From assembly GCA_947473475.1 (NCBI GenBank), contig CANJBZ010000010.1:1-64000 (forward strand): a stretch of 64,000 nt of DNA. Direction: 5' to 3'. A program made the position numbers and the translations under genes. This document shows, one piece after another, positions 54,548-62,786 of this stretch. Within the stretch, counting starts at the first letter, position 1. Each line of letters starts with the position of its first letter. This DNA is from Alphaproteobacteria bacterium (GTDB lineage: Bacteria > Pseudomonadota > Alphaproteobacteria > Micropepsales > Micropepsaceae). Under the pieces are notes generated by a model. The model did not search any database and was not told where the DNA came from. It saw only the letters and a program-made list of their open reading frames with translations.

Positions 54548-55603
54548 TTAGTGCGAGACGCGGTTCGCCGGAACAATCATCGGCTGATAGGAAAAGACTT
54601 CCCGGCTTGTGGGATCCACATAGACCTTGACCCAGTTCACGTCGTTGGTGCCGGTCTGTGCGTTGTCGCCGAATGTCTCCACACGCGTGAAGTTCTCCAC
54701 GCGCTTGCCTGCCGAATCCAGCAACGGCTTATCGACGCGGAAGTAATGAGAATCGCCATGCACGTAGGCGACAGGCTTGCTGAACGCGACGACTTCGTTG
54801 CGTAGTGCGACGAGATAGTCCTTGTAACCGTCCGGGGCCGCGTCGGTTTCGACAAGCGTTTGGGCGTTGCGCAGCGGCGCACGAGTCGAGTCGCTTAAAT
54901 CAAATCCCACATCCGCCTGAGCAATAACCATGACGGCAACCGACTTCCGATCTTTCGCGTAGGCAAAGCTATCCTGCAGCCACTTGATATTGGCCGCATT
55001 GCGCGCCGCATATTCCGCCGGATCGGGATTTGTGTCGCACAGATTGTTGCAAGAACCCTGAACGTTCATGGTGATGTACGTGACGCTGCCGACGGTCCAA
55101 CGGCGGTTCTCGACGCAGCCCACGAAGGCTCCGGCCTGATTGAGGCACAGCTTTGAATCCTGCTTTTGTTGCAAAATCGGGTGCTGGCCGAGCGAATAAT
55201 TGTTGGAAAAGAACACCTGACGCTCATGGTCCAGGCGTTCGCGCGAATTGAAGCCGCCATTGTTGGGGCGGTCGCAGTCCACCCAATCGTTGTCGCCGGG
55301 CGTGAACATCGCCGCGGATTCCAGCGAACTGAACCATCCGAGTGCCCGTGTGTAGAGCGCATCGTCTCAGGCGCTGTTCGAGCCCTGCTTCAAGTCGCCA
55401 TCGTTGATGGAAAACGTGACTTTCGCCGCATTGATATCGGCGAACAGTGCGGGAAGAGCGGCCTCTTGCGCTGCGGAATAGGGCAGGTCGCCCCAGAGCG
55501 CGACGGTCGTTCTCGCAACAGAGGCGGCGTCGGCAACAGCGGAAAACACGAATGGCGCGACCAATGCGGTAGCGAGCAGGCTTGATCTCGTGAAAAGTTT
55601 CAT
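54548..55603 (-). pseudogene. exported metallophosphoesterase-like protein with one in-frame TGA
   Basis: Signal peptide SSLLATALVAPFVFSAVADA, then TTVALWGDLPYSAAQEAALP and VTFSINDGDLKQGSNSA, a TGA at 55369-55367, and in the same frame DDALYTRALGWFSSLESAAM, FTPGDNDWVDCDRPNNGG, VAVMVIAQADVGF and VAYVHGDSHYFRVDKPLL. WGDLPY, DGD, GDNDW and GDSHYF are the metal motifs of the calcineurin-like fold, split across the stop. As I recall the family, a cysteine sits where the TGA lies (GS...C.DALY). No other lesion occurs in 350 codons, so it is either a recent nonsense mutation or a selenocysteine codon. Confidence 0.75.
55316..55339 (-). other. hairpin 27 bases after the in-frame TGA
   Basis: On the minus strand GGAT, a GG bulge and TTCAG pair with CTGGA and ATCC around the tetraloop TTCG. 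It lies downstream of the TGA of the phosphoesterase frame. A bacterial selenocysteine insertion element would be a hairpin in this area, but the apical loop begins about 38 bases from the TGA, at the far edge of the accepted range. Confidence 0.4.
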
Positions 55604-55797
55604 CGTCGAATCCTTGGCAAATTGGATTGTTTCGGAAAACCGGGTGGGTGCGCGCGCGAGCACAAACGCGAATCTCGCGCGGCGTGGCGCGATCTAAGTC
55701 CGTCCGGTTAACGGAGAGATGGCGCGTTAACGATGTTTCGATGAAGTTATTCTGATGATCCAATGACAGACAAAATTACAAACCGGACAGGTTTGGG

Positions 55798-56109
55798 TCA
55801 CAGGAACCAGCGCACCTCGTACATCAGCGCTGCGAGGAGGGCGACCGCAGGTACCAGCCACGCCAATTCCGGCGACAGCCGCACGACGAAGCCGCGAGGA
55901 ACGACAATGGCAGCAGTGACGCCCGCAAGCACAGCGGTAGCGAGCCAGCCATACCAAAGGATCGGCGGACCAGCCGTCGCAGGAGCGGCCACGTCGATCG
56001 TGCCGCTCGTCAGGTAATAGCGAAACAGCGACCAATCGAAATAATAGGCGAGCGTGTACGCCAAGCACGCGGTCAGCGAAAACATCATCAGACGGGAATG
56101 CGTTTTCAT
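55798..56109 (-). CDS. small membrane protein, 103 aa, iron locus
   Basis: Three hydrophobic segments: LMMFSLTACLAYTLAYYF, LWYGWLATAVLAGVTAAIVV and LAWLVPAVALLAALMY. Starts MKTHSRL at 56109, overlapping the upstream stop by ATGA. No family recognised. With the preceding 155-aa membrane protein it makes a coupled pair next to FecI/FecR-like regulators and a TonB receptor, so a role in inner-membrane passage or reduction of the iron complex is plausible but unproven. The 194 bases upstream of the phosphoesterase start hold no gene. Confidence 0.75.
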   Translation of the reverse strand: MKTHSRLMMFSLTACLAYTLAYYFDWSLFRYYLTSGTIDVAAPATAGPPILWYGWLATAVLAGVTAAIVVPRGFVVRLSPELAWLVPAVALLAALMYEVRWFL

Positions 56110-56573
56110 AGTGCCAGCCCTCTGATGGACACCAGCAACTGCCCGACGATGAAATTCCACCAGACCGTAAGCGCGACGATCCAGGTCAGCCACAGACGCG
56201 CGCCGTCATAGCTGCGTTCCAACGGCTGTTTCCAGCAGGCCCAATAGGCGGGGAGCAGCAACACGCCGAGGGCGGAAAAATGCTCCTTCAGCTCGAACGC
56301 GCCATTGGCGGCGCGAAGGTCAAGGTCTTGCAATAGAGGCCGTACGACAAGCCGGAAGCGTGGATAGAGCACCGCGCCCATAATCATCACAGCCACAAAC
56401 AACACGACGACAGGCGTGCCATAGGCCGACGCATCCGTCGTGCGAAAACGGCTGAAGAAGGACCGCGCGCGCCGTTCGTTGCGCGGCACGCTTGCGGCCA
56501 ACGCCTGATGCGTCACCGCACCGAGCAGCGCCACGGCAAACAGTCCGTGCAGGATCAGAAGCGCCGTCATCAT
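56106..56573 (-). CDS. membrane protein, 155 aa, iron locus
   Basis: Four hydrophobic segments: LLILHGLFAVALLGAVTHQA, TPVVVLFVAVMIMGAVLY, FSALGVLLLPAYWACW and LWLTWIVALTVWWNFIVG. Two His (LHGLF, THQA) in the first helix and one in LKEHFSA could be heme or metal ligands. No named family. ATG 56573; the open frame further upstream is repeat sequence. Coupled to the 103-aa membrane gene by ATGA and separated from the FecR-like gene by a large palindromic element. Confidence 0.78.
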   Translation of the reverse strand: MMTALLILHGLFAVALLGAVTHQALAASVPRNERRARSFFSRFRTTDASAYGTPVVVLFVAVMIMGAVLYPRFRLVVRPLLQDLDLRAANGAFELKEHFSALGVLLLPAYWACWKQPLERSYDGARLWLTWIVALTVWWNFIVGQLLVSIRGLAL

Positions 56574-56584
56574 GGGCGTATGGG

Positions 56585-56758
56585 TCCTCCCCTGCGCAGC
56601 GGGGGAGGGGGACCGCCGAAGGCGGTGGAGGGGGCGGCGGCGCAACGCAATGCGGGATTAAAGCACAAGCTGGAAACAGGTTTGAGCGCGGAGCAGCCCA
56701 CTCCACCGCGCAAGCGCGGTCTCCCTCCCCCGCTCCGCGTTGCTACGCGGGGGAGGAT
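56585..56758. repeat. large compound palindrome in the iron locus
   Basis: Left part TCCTCCCCTGCGCAGCGGGG with ACCGCCGAAGGCGGTGGAG, right part CTCCACCGCGCAAGCGCGGT with CTCCCTCCCCCGCTCCGCG and TACGCGGGGGAGGA. The two halves are inverted around about 60 unrelated bases. It starts right after the FecR-like stop codon and fills the gap to the next gene. Confidence 0.78.
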
Positions 56759-56763
56759 TGCGG

Positions 56764-57099
56764 TTACCGTTCGACCCAATCGAGCGTCGTCCAGAATTCG
56801 TGGTTGCCCGTGTAGGAGATCATGCCGATGCCGATGAAGGCGGCGCACATGACGGCCAGTAACGCCGAACGCGCCACCCGTTGCCGGGCGGCGGCCACGG
56901 GAGCGGGTGTCAGCTGGCCCTGCGCGCCGTTCAACAGCGTCCAATTCCGCTCCATCTCACCCAGCGCCGCGGCGTTTGCCGCATCCGCCCGCCATGTATC
57001 GAGAGCGACGCGCTCTTCCACGGCCATGACGCCGCGGCGGCATTTCGCGAACCACAGAGCCGCGGCGTGTTCACGGTGCGCCATCTCCTGTTTGCTCAT
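56764..57099 (-). CDS. short FecR-like anti-sigma protein (DUF4880 plus one helix)
   Basis: 111 aa. The N-terminal cytoplasmic domain (AALWFAKCRRGVMAVEERVA, then LDTWRADAANAAALGEMERN) is the sigma-binding DUF4880 part of FecR/PupR regulators. It is followed by one membrane helix (ALLAVMCAAFIGIGMISY) and stops 15 residues later. The periplasmic FecR domain of about 200 residues, which senses the receptor, is missing. The stop lies just beside a large palindromic element, so truncation by that element is likely. The ATG overlaps the sigma gene by 4 bases. Confidence 0.82.
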   Translation of the reverse strand: MSKQEMAHREHAAALWFAKCRRGVMAVEERVALDTWRADAANAAALGEMERNWTLLNGAQGQLTPAPVAAARQRVARSALLAVMCAAFIGIGMISYTGNHEFWTTLDWVER

Positions 57100-57617
57100 G
57101 GTTGGTTCTCCGAATTGCGGCAGGCGCGCACGACACGCAGCATCGCCTCGGCGATGTGCTTCTCAACCGTTCCGTTGCTGACGTTCATCCGCCGTGCAAT
57201 CGCCGCATAGCTAAGCCCTTCAAACCGATGCAGCGTGAATGCCTGCCGGCAGCGAGGAGGAAGATCGTCTATGGCGGCAAGCGCGCGCTCCAACTCCTGC
57301 TTTCCGGCGAGCACCCGTTCCGGATCAGGGGAAGAAGCTAAGGCCGGCGCCGCGCCAAGCTCGTGCATTACAGCCGCATCGCGCCGTTCCTGACGGCGAC
57401 GGTCGAGAAAAAGATTTCGGGCGATCCGCATCAGATAGCGGAGCGGATCGCGCACCGCACCGGGCTTTCTGATCTCAAGCGCCCTGATGCATGCGTCTTG
57501 GGCAACATCTTCCAACTCGGCTGCGCGCCGACCCTGGACTCGCTGCTTGAGAACAAGCGTGCGACAGGCTTGCACCAGTCCGCCCTTCTCGTCTTTCGCC
57601 GTTTGCCGGTTGCCCAT
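57096..57617 (-). CDS. FecI-type ECF sigma factor
   Basis: 173 aa. Region 2 is seen in LEDVAQDACIRALEIRKPGA and PLRYLMRIARNLFLDRRRQE; region 4 in ALAAIDDLPPRCRQAFTLHR and FEGLSYAAIARRMNVSNGTV, EKHIAEAMLRVVRAC. It belongs to the FecI group, which drives expression of ferric-siderophore receptors. GGGGAGGG precedes ATG 57617. Divergent from the TonB receptor, 131 bases apart, and overlapping the anti-sigma gene, the standard layout of a cell-surface signalling locus. The intergenic bases show no clear Fur box. Confidence 0.92.
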   Translation of the reverse strand: MGNRQTAKDEKGGLVQACRTLVLKQRVQGRRAAELEDVAQDACIRALEIRKPGAVRDPLRYLMRIARNLFLDRRRQERRDAAVMHELGAAPALASSPDPERVLAGKQELERALAAIDDLPPRCRQAFTLHRFEGLSYAAIARRMNVSNGTVEKHIAEAMLRVVRACRNSENQP

Positions 57618-57748
57618 GGGCCCTCCCCGTGACGGAATTTTAGCCCATCAAGCGGGTAGAGACAGAGAAGAAAATTTTTTACCGGCCATATGGGGGTAAC
57701 AGGGCGCCCCAAACGTCTGTTTGTTAGACGCACATTCTCCATTGGGTC

Positions 57749-59941
57749 ATGCCGGTATTCGATCAAGACCAACATCGCGGCCGCCGCGCCGGACGCTTTC
57801 TCGCGGGGACCGCCCTTGGGCTGGTATTAACCACACCGGCGGCGGCCGGTGAAAACCCGGCGGCGCGCAACGAGCAGCCGGAGCAGGTCATCATCCAGGG
57901 CATGCGGCCGGACGATTACCGGGTCGAGGTGCCGAATTTCGGCAAATTGACCGAGCCGCTGATCAATACGCCCCAATCCATCGAGATCATCTCCGACCAG
58001 ATTCTACAGGACCGCGGCGTCACCAACCTCAACGATGCGCTGCGGAACGTGCCGGGCATCAGTCTGGGCGCCGGCGAGTTCTCGTGGCAGGGCAACAATC
58101 CCAGCATCCGCGGTTTCGTCGCCCGCACCGACATGTTCCTGGATGGCATCCGCGATTTCGGCAGCTACTACCGCGATGCCTTCAACCTGCAGCAGATCGA
58201 AGTCTTAGAAGGCCCCTCCTCGATTTTGTTCGGGCGAGGCTCGACCGGCGGCGTCATCAATCAGGTGACCAAGATCCCGTCTCTTGACGGGTTCGTTAGG
58301 GGCACACTGGTCGGGGGCACCGATTTCACACGCCGCGCCACCGTCGATATTGACGCGCCCATCCCCGAACTTGGGCCCAACGCCGCCTTCCGCCTCACCG
58401 GCATGGTGCACGCCCAGAGTGTGGCGGAGCGTAATGTCGCCAAGCAAACCCGCTTCGGCGTAGCGCCAAGTCTCGCGCTCGGCATCGGCACGCCGACGCG
58501 TTTCACGCTGTCCTATTTCGACCAGAATGCGAACGACGTGCCGGACTACGGCGTGCCCTGGTTCGGGTCCGCCCCGGCGCCGGTGCCGCGGCAGAATTTC
58601 TACGGCTTCACATCCGACTTCCTGAAAACCGGAACGGATATGGCGACGTTCAAAGCCGAGCACGACTATTCCACGCGTCTCACCGTGCGCAACCAGGTGC
58701 GCTATGCCCATTACACGCGCGACTTCCGCATCACCGAACCGATCATCACAGCGCCCTTGAGCACACCGCTGTCATCGGTGGCCGTGAGCCGGAATATCTG
58801 GGGCGGAAGCAGCGTCGAAAGCATGATCTGGGATCAGGCCGACGCGACCGCCCGCTTTACCACTGGACGTATCGAGCACAGCCTCGTCGCGGGCATCGAA
58901 GGCGGGCAGGAAGAATCCCAGCCGGAATTCGACAACAGCACGGGCGTACCAACGGTGCCGTTGCTGGCGCCCGATCCGCATCGCCCCTTCAGCGCGGCAG
59001 TCACCTTCCCGCGTTTCAAAGCCGATACCAAGGGCACGAGTTTCGCCGCCTTTGTGATCGACACCGCCAAGCTGGGCGAACAGTGGGAAGTGAATCTGGG
59101 ACTGCGGTGGGATTATTTTGCCGCGGACTACAAAGCAGCGCGCTATTCGACGACAACGCCGGGCCTAGTCACCGGCAACGATGCGCTGCTGCGGATCGAC
59201 CGCATGACGAGCTATCGCGCGGCGCTCGTGTATAAGCCCGAAAGCAACGGCTCGATTTATCTGGATTACGGGACATCGTTCAATCCCTCGGCGGAATCGC
59301 TGTCGTTCATCGTGAACGCGCGGGCGTTTGGCACTGGCAATGCGTTTCTTGCGCCGGAAAAGAACCAGACGGTCGAACTCGGAACCAAATGGGACGTTCT
59401 CAACAATCAGCTTTCGCTGACGGGCGCGGTGTTTCGGCTGGAGAAGCTCAACGCGCGTGTACCTGACCCGAGTAATCCCGGCTTCAACATGCTGGAAGGC
59501 ACGCAGCGGGTTGACGGCTTAAGCCTGAATGCCACCGGGCGCCTGACAGAGAAATGGCAGCTCACAGCGGGCTACACGCTTCTGGACAGCCATGTCATCA
59601 AGTCCGCGGCGGGCGCGGCCCCGGAAGGCTCTCCGCTTGCCAATACGCCCAAGAACGCTTTCACCTTCTTCACCGAATACCGTCTGCTGCCTGCGTTTGA
59701 AATCGGCGCCGGAGGCCAGTTCGTATCATCGCGTCTGGCCCAGAACGTTCCGCCCATCAAGAAAGTGCCGGGCTATTGGACGTTCGACCTGATGGCGAAA
59801 TATGATCTATCCGAAAAGATGAGCCTGCAGCTCAACGTGAACAACATCTTCGACAAATATTATTACGACCAGCTCCATCCGTTTCACGTGGTGCCCGGTC
59901 AAGGCCGCTTGGCGCTGCTGACATTGAACTTCCGGCTTTGA
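57749..59941 (+). CDS. TonB-dependent siderophore receptor
   Basis: 730 aa outer-membrane receptor. Signal peptide FLAGTALGLVLTTPAAAG; TonB-box-like EQVIIQGMRPDDY; plug domain with TEPLINTPQSIEIISDQIL, DRGVTNLNDALRNVPGISLG, GNNPSIRGFVARTDMFLDG and EVLEGPSSILFGRGSTGGVI; then the 22-strand barrel ending GRLALLTLNFRL. It has no N-terminal signalling domain of the FecA/PupB kind before the TonB box, so it may not feed signals to the FecI/FecR pair. Ligand probably a ferric catecholate or hydroxamate. Five bases before piuC. Confidence 0.92.
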   Translation: MPVFDQDQHRGRRAGRFLAGTALGLVLTTPAAAGENPAARNEQPEQVIIQGMRPDDYRVEVPNFGKLTEPLINTPQSIEIISDQILQDRGVTNLNDALRNVPGISLGAGEFSWQGNNPSIRGFVARTDMFLDGIRDFGSYYRDAFNLQQIEVLEGPSSILFGRGSTGGVINQVTKIPSLDGFVRGTLVGGTDFTRRATVDIDAPIPELGPNAAFRLTGMVHAQSVAERNVAKQTRFGVAPSLALGIGTPTRFTLSYFDQNANDVPDYGVPWFGSAPAPVPRQNFYGFTSDFLKTGTDMATFKAEHDYSTRLTVRNQVRYAHYTRDFRITEPIITAPLSTPLSSVAVSRNIWGGSSVESMIWDQADATARFTTGRIEHSLVAGIEGGQEESQPEFDNSTGVPTVPLLAPDPHRPFSAAVTFPRFKADTKGTSFAAFVIDTAKLGEQWEVNLGLRWDYFAADYKAARYSTTTPGLVTGNDALLRIDRMTSYRAALVYKPESNGSIYLDYGTSFNPSAESLSFIVNARAFGTGNAFLAPEKNQTVELGTKWDVLNNQLSLTGAVFRLEKLNARVPDPSNPGFNMLEGTQRVDGLSLNATGRLTEKWQLTAGYTLLDSHVIKSAAGAAPEGSPLANTPKNAFTFFTEYRLLPAFEIGAGGQFVSSRLAQNVPPIKKVPGYWTFDLMAKYDLSEKMSLQLNVNNIFDKYYYDQLHPFHVVPGQGRLALLTLNFRL

Positions 59942-59945
59942 TGCC

Positions 59946-60626
59946 ATGCTGCTCCGCATTCCCTCCGTTCTGACGCCCGCGCAAGTTTCGCAATGCCTGA
60001 CGCAACTGAAAGCCGCCGACTGGAGCGATGGCAAAGACACCGCCGGTTATCTTTCGCGGCGCGTGAAGGACAATGAACAACTGCCCGAGAGCCATCCCGT
60101 CGCACGGCAACTCGGCGGCATGATCTTGGATGTGATCGATCAGAACCAGTTGTTCATTTCCGCTGCGCTGCCGCTGAAAGTCGTGCCACCGCTGTTCAAT
60201 CGCTACGCCGGCGGACAATCCTATGGCGGGCATGTAGACGGTGCGATCCGCCCGGTGCCTGGCACACCGCATCGCGTACGCACCGATTTGTCGGCGACGC
60301 TCTTTCTGTCCGCGCCGGACGATTACGAGGGCGGTGAGCTCGCCATCGAACAAGGCTCCCTGACGGAGCGCATTAAGCTGCCGGCCGGCGACATGATCCT
60401 GTACCCCGGCACTACCATTCACCGCGTCGAACCGGTGACGCGTGGCGCCCGCATCTGTGCCTTCTTCTGGGTCCAAAGCATGGTGCGGGAAGACGCCAAG
60501 CGCGAGCAATTGTTCGAACTGGATACGGCGCTTCAGGCGCTGGGCCGGGATAACGCCGATCATCCCTCGCTGGTGAAGATCGCCGGGGTCTATCACAATC
60601 TGCTGCGGCTCTGGGCCGATACGTAA
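59946..60626 (+). CDS. piuC: PiuC-type Fe(II)/2-oxoglutarate dioxygenase (PKHD hydroxylase)
   Basis: 226 aa. RIPSVLTPAQVSQC, LFNRYAGGQSYGGHVDGAIR with the His-x-Asp iron pair, FLSAPDDYEGGELAIE, and LYPGTTIHRVEPVTRG with the second His and the 2-oxoglutarate Arg. These are the motifs of PiuC/YbiX, which is found with TonB receptors of iron and catecholate uptake. Substrate unknown; it may modify the imported ligand. Lies 5 bases after the receptor gene, in one operon. It ends six bases before the convergent hisG. Confidence 0.93.
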   Translation: MLLRIPSVLTPAQVSQCLTQLKAADWSDGKDTAGYLSRRVKDNEQLPESHPVARQLGGMILDVIDQNQLFISAALPLKVVPPLFNRYAGGQSYGGHVDGAIRPVPGTPHRVRTDLSATLFLSAPDDYEGGELAIEQGSLTERIKLPAGDMILYPGTTIHRVEPVTRGARICAFFWVQSMVREDAKREQLFELDTALQALGRDNADHPSLVKIAGVYHNLLRLWADT

Positions 60627-60632
60627 GGCGCG

Positions 60633-61613
60633 CTACTTCTTCAGCGCAGCACGCAGCCGCTGCATCAGCGGGTTGACCTCGTCGAACACGTAATCGACGG
60701 GTTCGGCGGCGATGGCGCGTTTCACGCCATTGATGCGCAGCACGCCCAACACGTCCGACAGCCGCTCGCGCCGGCACAAAATGACATGGTTGCCGCTGTT
60801 GCGCGCAGGTTCCGATAATACGGTGCAGCCGACCTTGGCCAGCGCCGCCAAAACCTTCTCCCGCGCGCTGCCGATCTGGGCGCGCAGCAGATAGGAATTG
60901 CGCGCCAGCTCGCGTGCGGCGATGCGCGCGGTCAATCTCTCGGCGGCAGCAAGCGCTTCCTTGCTCCATTTCGCGCGCAACGATCCGGCAAGCTGCGCCT
61001 GGCTTTTCAGAATAACGCCGTCGTCCAAAATCTTTAGATCGTTCGCGGCCAGCGTCGCGCCCGTCGTCGTGATGTCGACAATCGCTTCGGCGAGACCGGC
61101 CGCCGGCGCGCCTTCGGTGGCGCCCAGGCTTTCGACGATGCGGTAGTCGGCGATGCCGTGCGCGGCGAAGAAGTTGCGCGTCAGCGTCAAATATTTCGTC
61201 GCCACGCGCAGACGCCGGTGATGGCGCGCGTGGAACGCCGTACAGACATCGTCGAGATCGGCCATGCTGGACACATCGACCCAGGCGCGCGGAACGGCAA
61301 CCACCACATCGGCATAGCCGACGCCCATTGCCTGCAACAATTCAATCCGTTCTTCGGATTGCGGGACGTTTTCGCGGATCAGATCTTCGCCCGTGACCCC
61401 GAAATGGATTTCGCCCGTGCCGAGCGCGTTGGCGATTTCCGACGACGACATGAGCTTCACATCGACAGCAGGCTCGCCCTTGATGGTCGCACGGTAATCG
61501 CGCGCGCCTGTCACCTGTTTCAGCACAATCCCGGCATCGCCGAGATATTGCGTAACCTGCTCCTGCATCCGGCCTTTGGACGGAATGGCGAAAATGAGCG
61601 CGGGAGCCGCCAT
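60633..61613 (-). CDS. hisG: ATP phosphoribosyltransferase, long form
   Basis: 326 aa. First step of histidine synthesis (PRPP plus ATP to phosphoribosyl-ATP). IFAIPSKGRMQEQVTQYL, GTGEIHFGVTGEDLIRE, LRVATKYLTLTRNFFAAHGI, SLGATEGAPAAGLAEAIVDI and TTTGATLAANDLKIL (PRPP loop) are clear. The length and the extra C-terminal stretch suggest the regulatory-domain form or an alphaproteobacterial variant, although hisZ is also present, which is usually paired with short HisG. ATG 61613 starts right after the hisZ stop. Confidence 0.93.
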   Translation of the reverse strand: MAAPALIFAIPSKGRMQEQVTQYLGDAGIVLKQVTGARDYRATIKGEPAVDVKLMSSSEIANALGTGEIHFGVTGEDLIRENVPQSEERIELLQAMGVGYADVVVAVPRAWVDVSSMADLDDVCTAFHARHHRRLRVATKYLTLTRNFFAAHGIADYRIVESLGATEGAPAAGLAEAIVDITTTGATLAANDLKILDDGVILKSQAQLAGSLRAKWSKEALAAAERLTARIAARELARNSYLLRAQIGSAREKVLAALAKVGCTVLSEPARNSGNHVILCRRERLSDVLGVLRINGVKRAIAAEPVDYVFDEVNPLMQRLRAALKK

Positions 61614-61614
61614 G

Positions 61615-62781
61615 TTACCGTTTCCCCTTGGCACGGCTTGCTGCCAGTACGCGTTCGCAGCGGATGGCGCAGCCGACGGCGGGAACATCCTTTTCGGCGC
61701 CGAGCGTGCGCAGAAGCGTGTCGTAGCGGCCGCCGCCTGCGACCTGCACACGGCCTTCGGCGTCGCGCGACCACAGCTCGAAAACAAAGCCCGTGTAATA
61801 TTCCATGTTACGGCCGAAATGCGCGGCGAAGCTGACACGCTTTTCCGGCAAGCCGAGTTTGGCGAGTGCCGCGATGCGCGCTTCCATTAGGGCCAGCGGC
61901 TCATCCAACGCGATGCGATTCTTCTTCAGTAGCGCGCTGATCTCCGCCACGCTCTTGCGGGCCGAGCCCGACACGGCCAGCACGCGCTCGATCAACGCGA
62001 CGGCGGATTTGTCGAGACGCAAGGCAGCCGCTTCGGCAGCCTGTTCCATTAGACGGTCGACAATCTCCTCGCGCGTGCGCCCGCCGAGCGGCGCGCCGCC
62101 AAGATAATCCATCAATCCCGCCAGTGCATTCCGTGCTTCGGCGGGATTGGCGGTTCCGAGATGCGCGAGATAGCGCTCGCCCGGCACCGCCGGGCCATTG
62201 GACAAACGCTCCAGCAATTCGCGGAAATAATCGGGACGCCAGAAATGCCGCTTCAAGCGGCCTCGCCATTGCGCCGGGATATCGAGCGCATCGACTAGCC
62301 CCGCGAACAGCCCCAGATCGCCGATTTGAATCGAGAAATCGTCCAGCCCGGCGGCGCGTACGCCTTCGACCGCAAGCGTCAACACTTCGATGTCCGCAGC
62401 TTCGCGGTTTTCAACACCTAAGCATTCGACGCCGGTTTGCAGAAACTGGCTGGGCCGCTCCGGTTCGTTCGGCTGAAAGCGGAAGGCGGGCCCGTGATAG
62501 GCGAGCCGTGCGGGAAACTTAGCGTCGCCATCGAGATGCATACGGCAAACTGGAATCGTTAGTTCGGGACGCAGGCACAATTCCGCGCCCGACGGATCGG
62601 TGAGCACAAAGGTGCGGCGGCGCATCTCCTCGCCGGAACGGTCGAGGAAGACATCGGCAGGTTGCAAAATTGGCGGCTCGACGCGTGCGTATTTTTGTTG
62701 AGCAAAGACGCCGAGAATGGCCGACGCCTGTTTATCGAGTTGCGTCAGCAATGCCGCGTCGTAGTGCGGGAAGGCGGACAT
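61615..62781 (-). CDS. hisZ: ATP phosphoribosyltransferase regulatory subunit HisZ
   Basis: 388 aa. A histidyl-tRNA synthetase paralogue that lacks tRNA charging and supports HisG. RVEPPILQPADVFLDRSGEE, LRPELTIPVCRMHL, AYHGPAFRFQP, QTGVECLGVENREAADIEVL and the C-terminal EYYTGFVFELW and AGGGRYDTLL are seen. The GMEYYTG-like motif is relaxed compared with HisS. ATG 62781 follows the hisS stop by 5 bases; the frame upstream is hisS sequence in another frame. Order hisS-hisZ-hisG is usual in alphaproteobacteria. Confidence 0.93.
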   Translation of the reverse strand: MSAFPHYDAALLTQLDKQASAILGVFAQQKYARVEPPILQPADVFLDRSGEEMRRRTFVLTDPSGAELCLRPELTIPVCRMHLDGDAKFPARLAYHGPAFRFQPNEPERPSQFLQTGVECLGVENREAADIEVLTLAVEGVRAAGLDDFSIQIGDLGLFAGLVDALDIPAQWRGRLKRHFWRPDYFRELLERLSNGPAVPGERYLAHLGTANPAEARNALAGLMDYLGGAPLGGRTREEIVDRLMEQAAEAAALRLDKSAVALIERVLAVSGSARKSVAEISALLKKNRIALDEPLALMEARIAALAKLGLPEKRVSFAAHFGRNMEYYTGFVFELWSRDAEGRVQVAGGGRYDTLLRTLGAEKDVPAVGCAIRCERVLAASRAKGKR

Positions 62782-62786
62782 GATTT

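Noticed and set aside
56106-56645. A longer N-terminus for the 155-aa membrane protein
   Set aside because: The extra 24 residues are encoded by the palindromic repeat and are Arg/Pro-rich, and the first helix starts cleanly at MMTALLIL.
57660-57690. FecI-type -35 element (GAAAAT) before the TonB receptor
   Set aside because: GAAAAT is present, but no convincing partner -10 sequence lies at the right distance, so I do not annotate a promoter.
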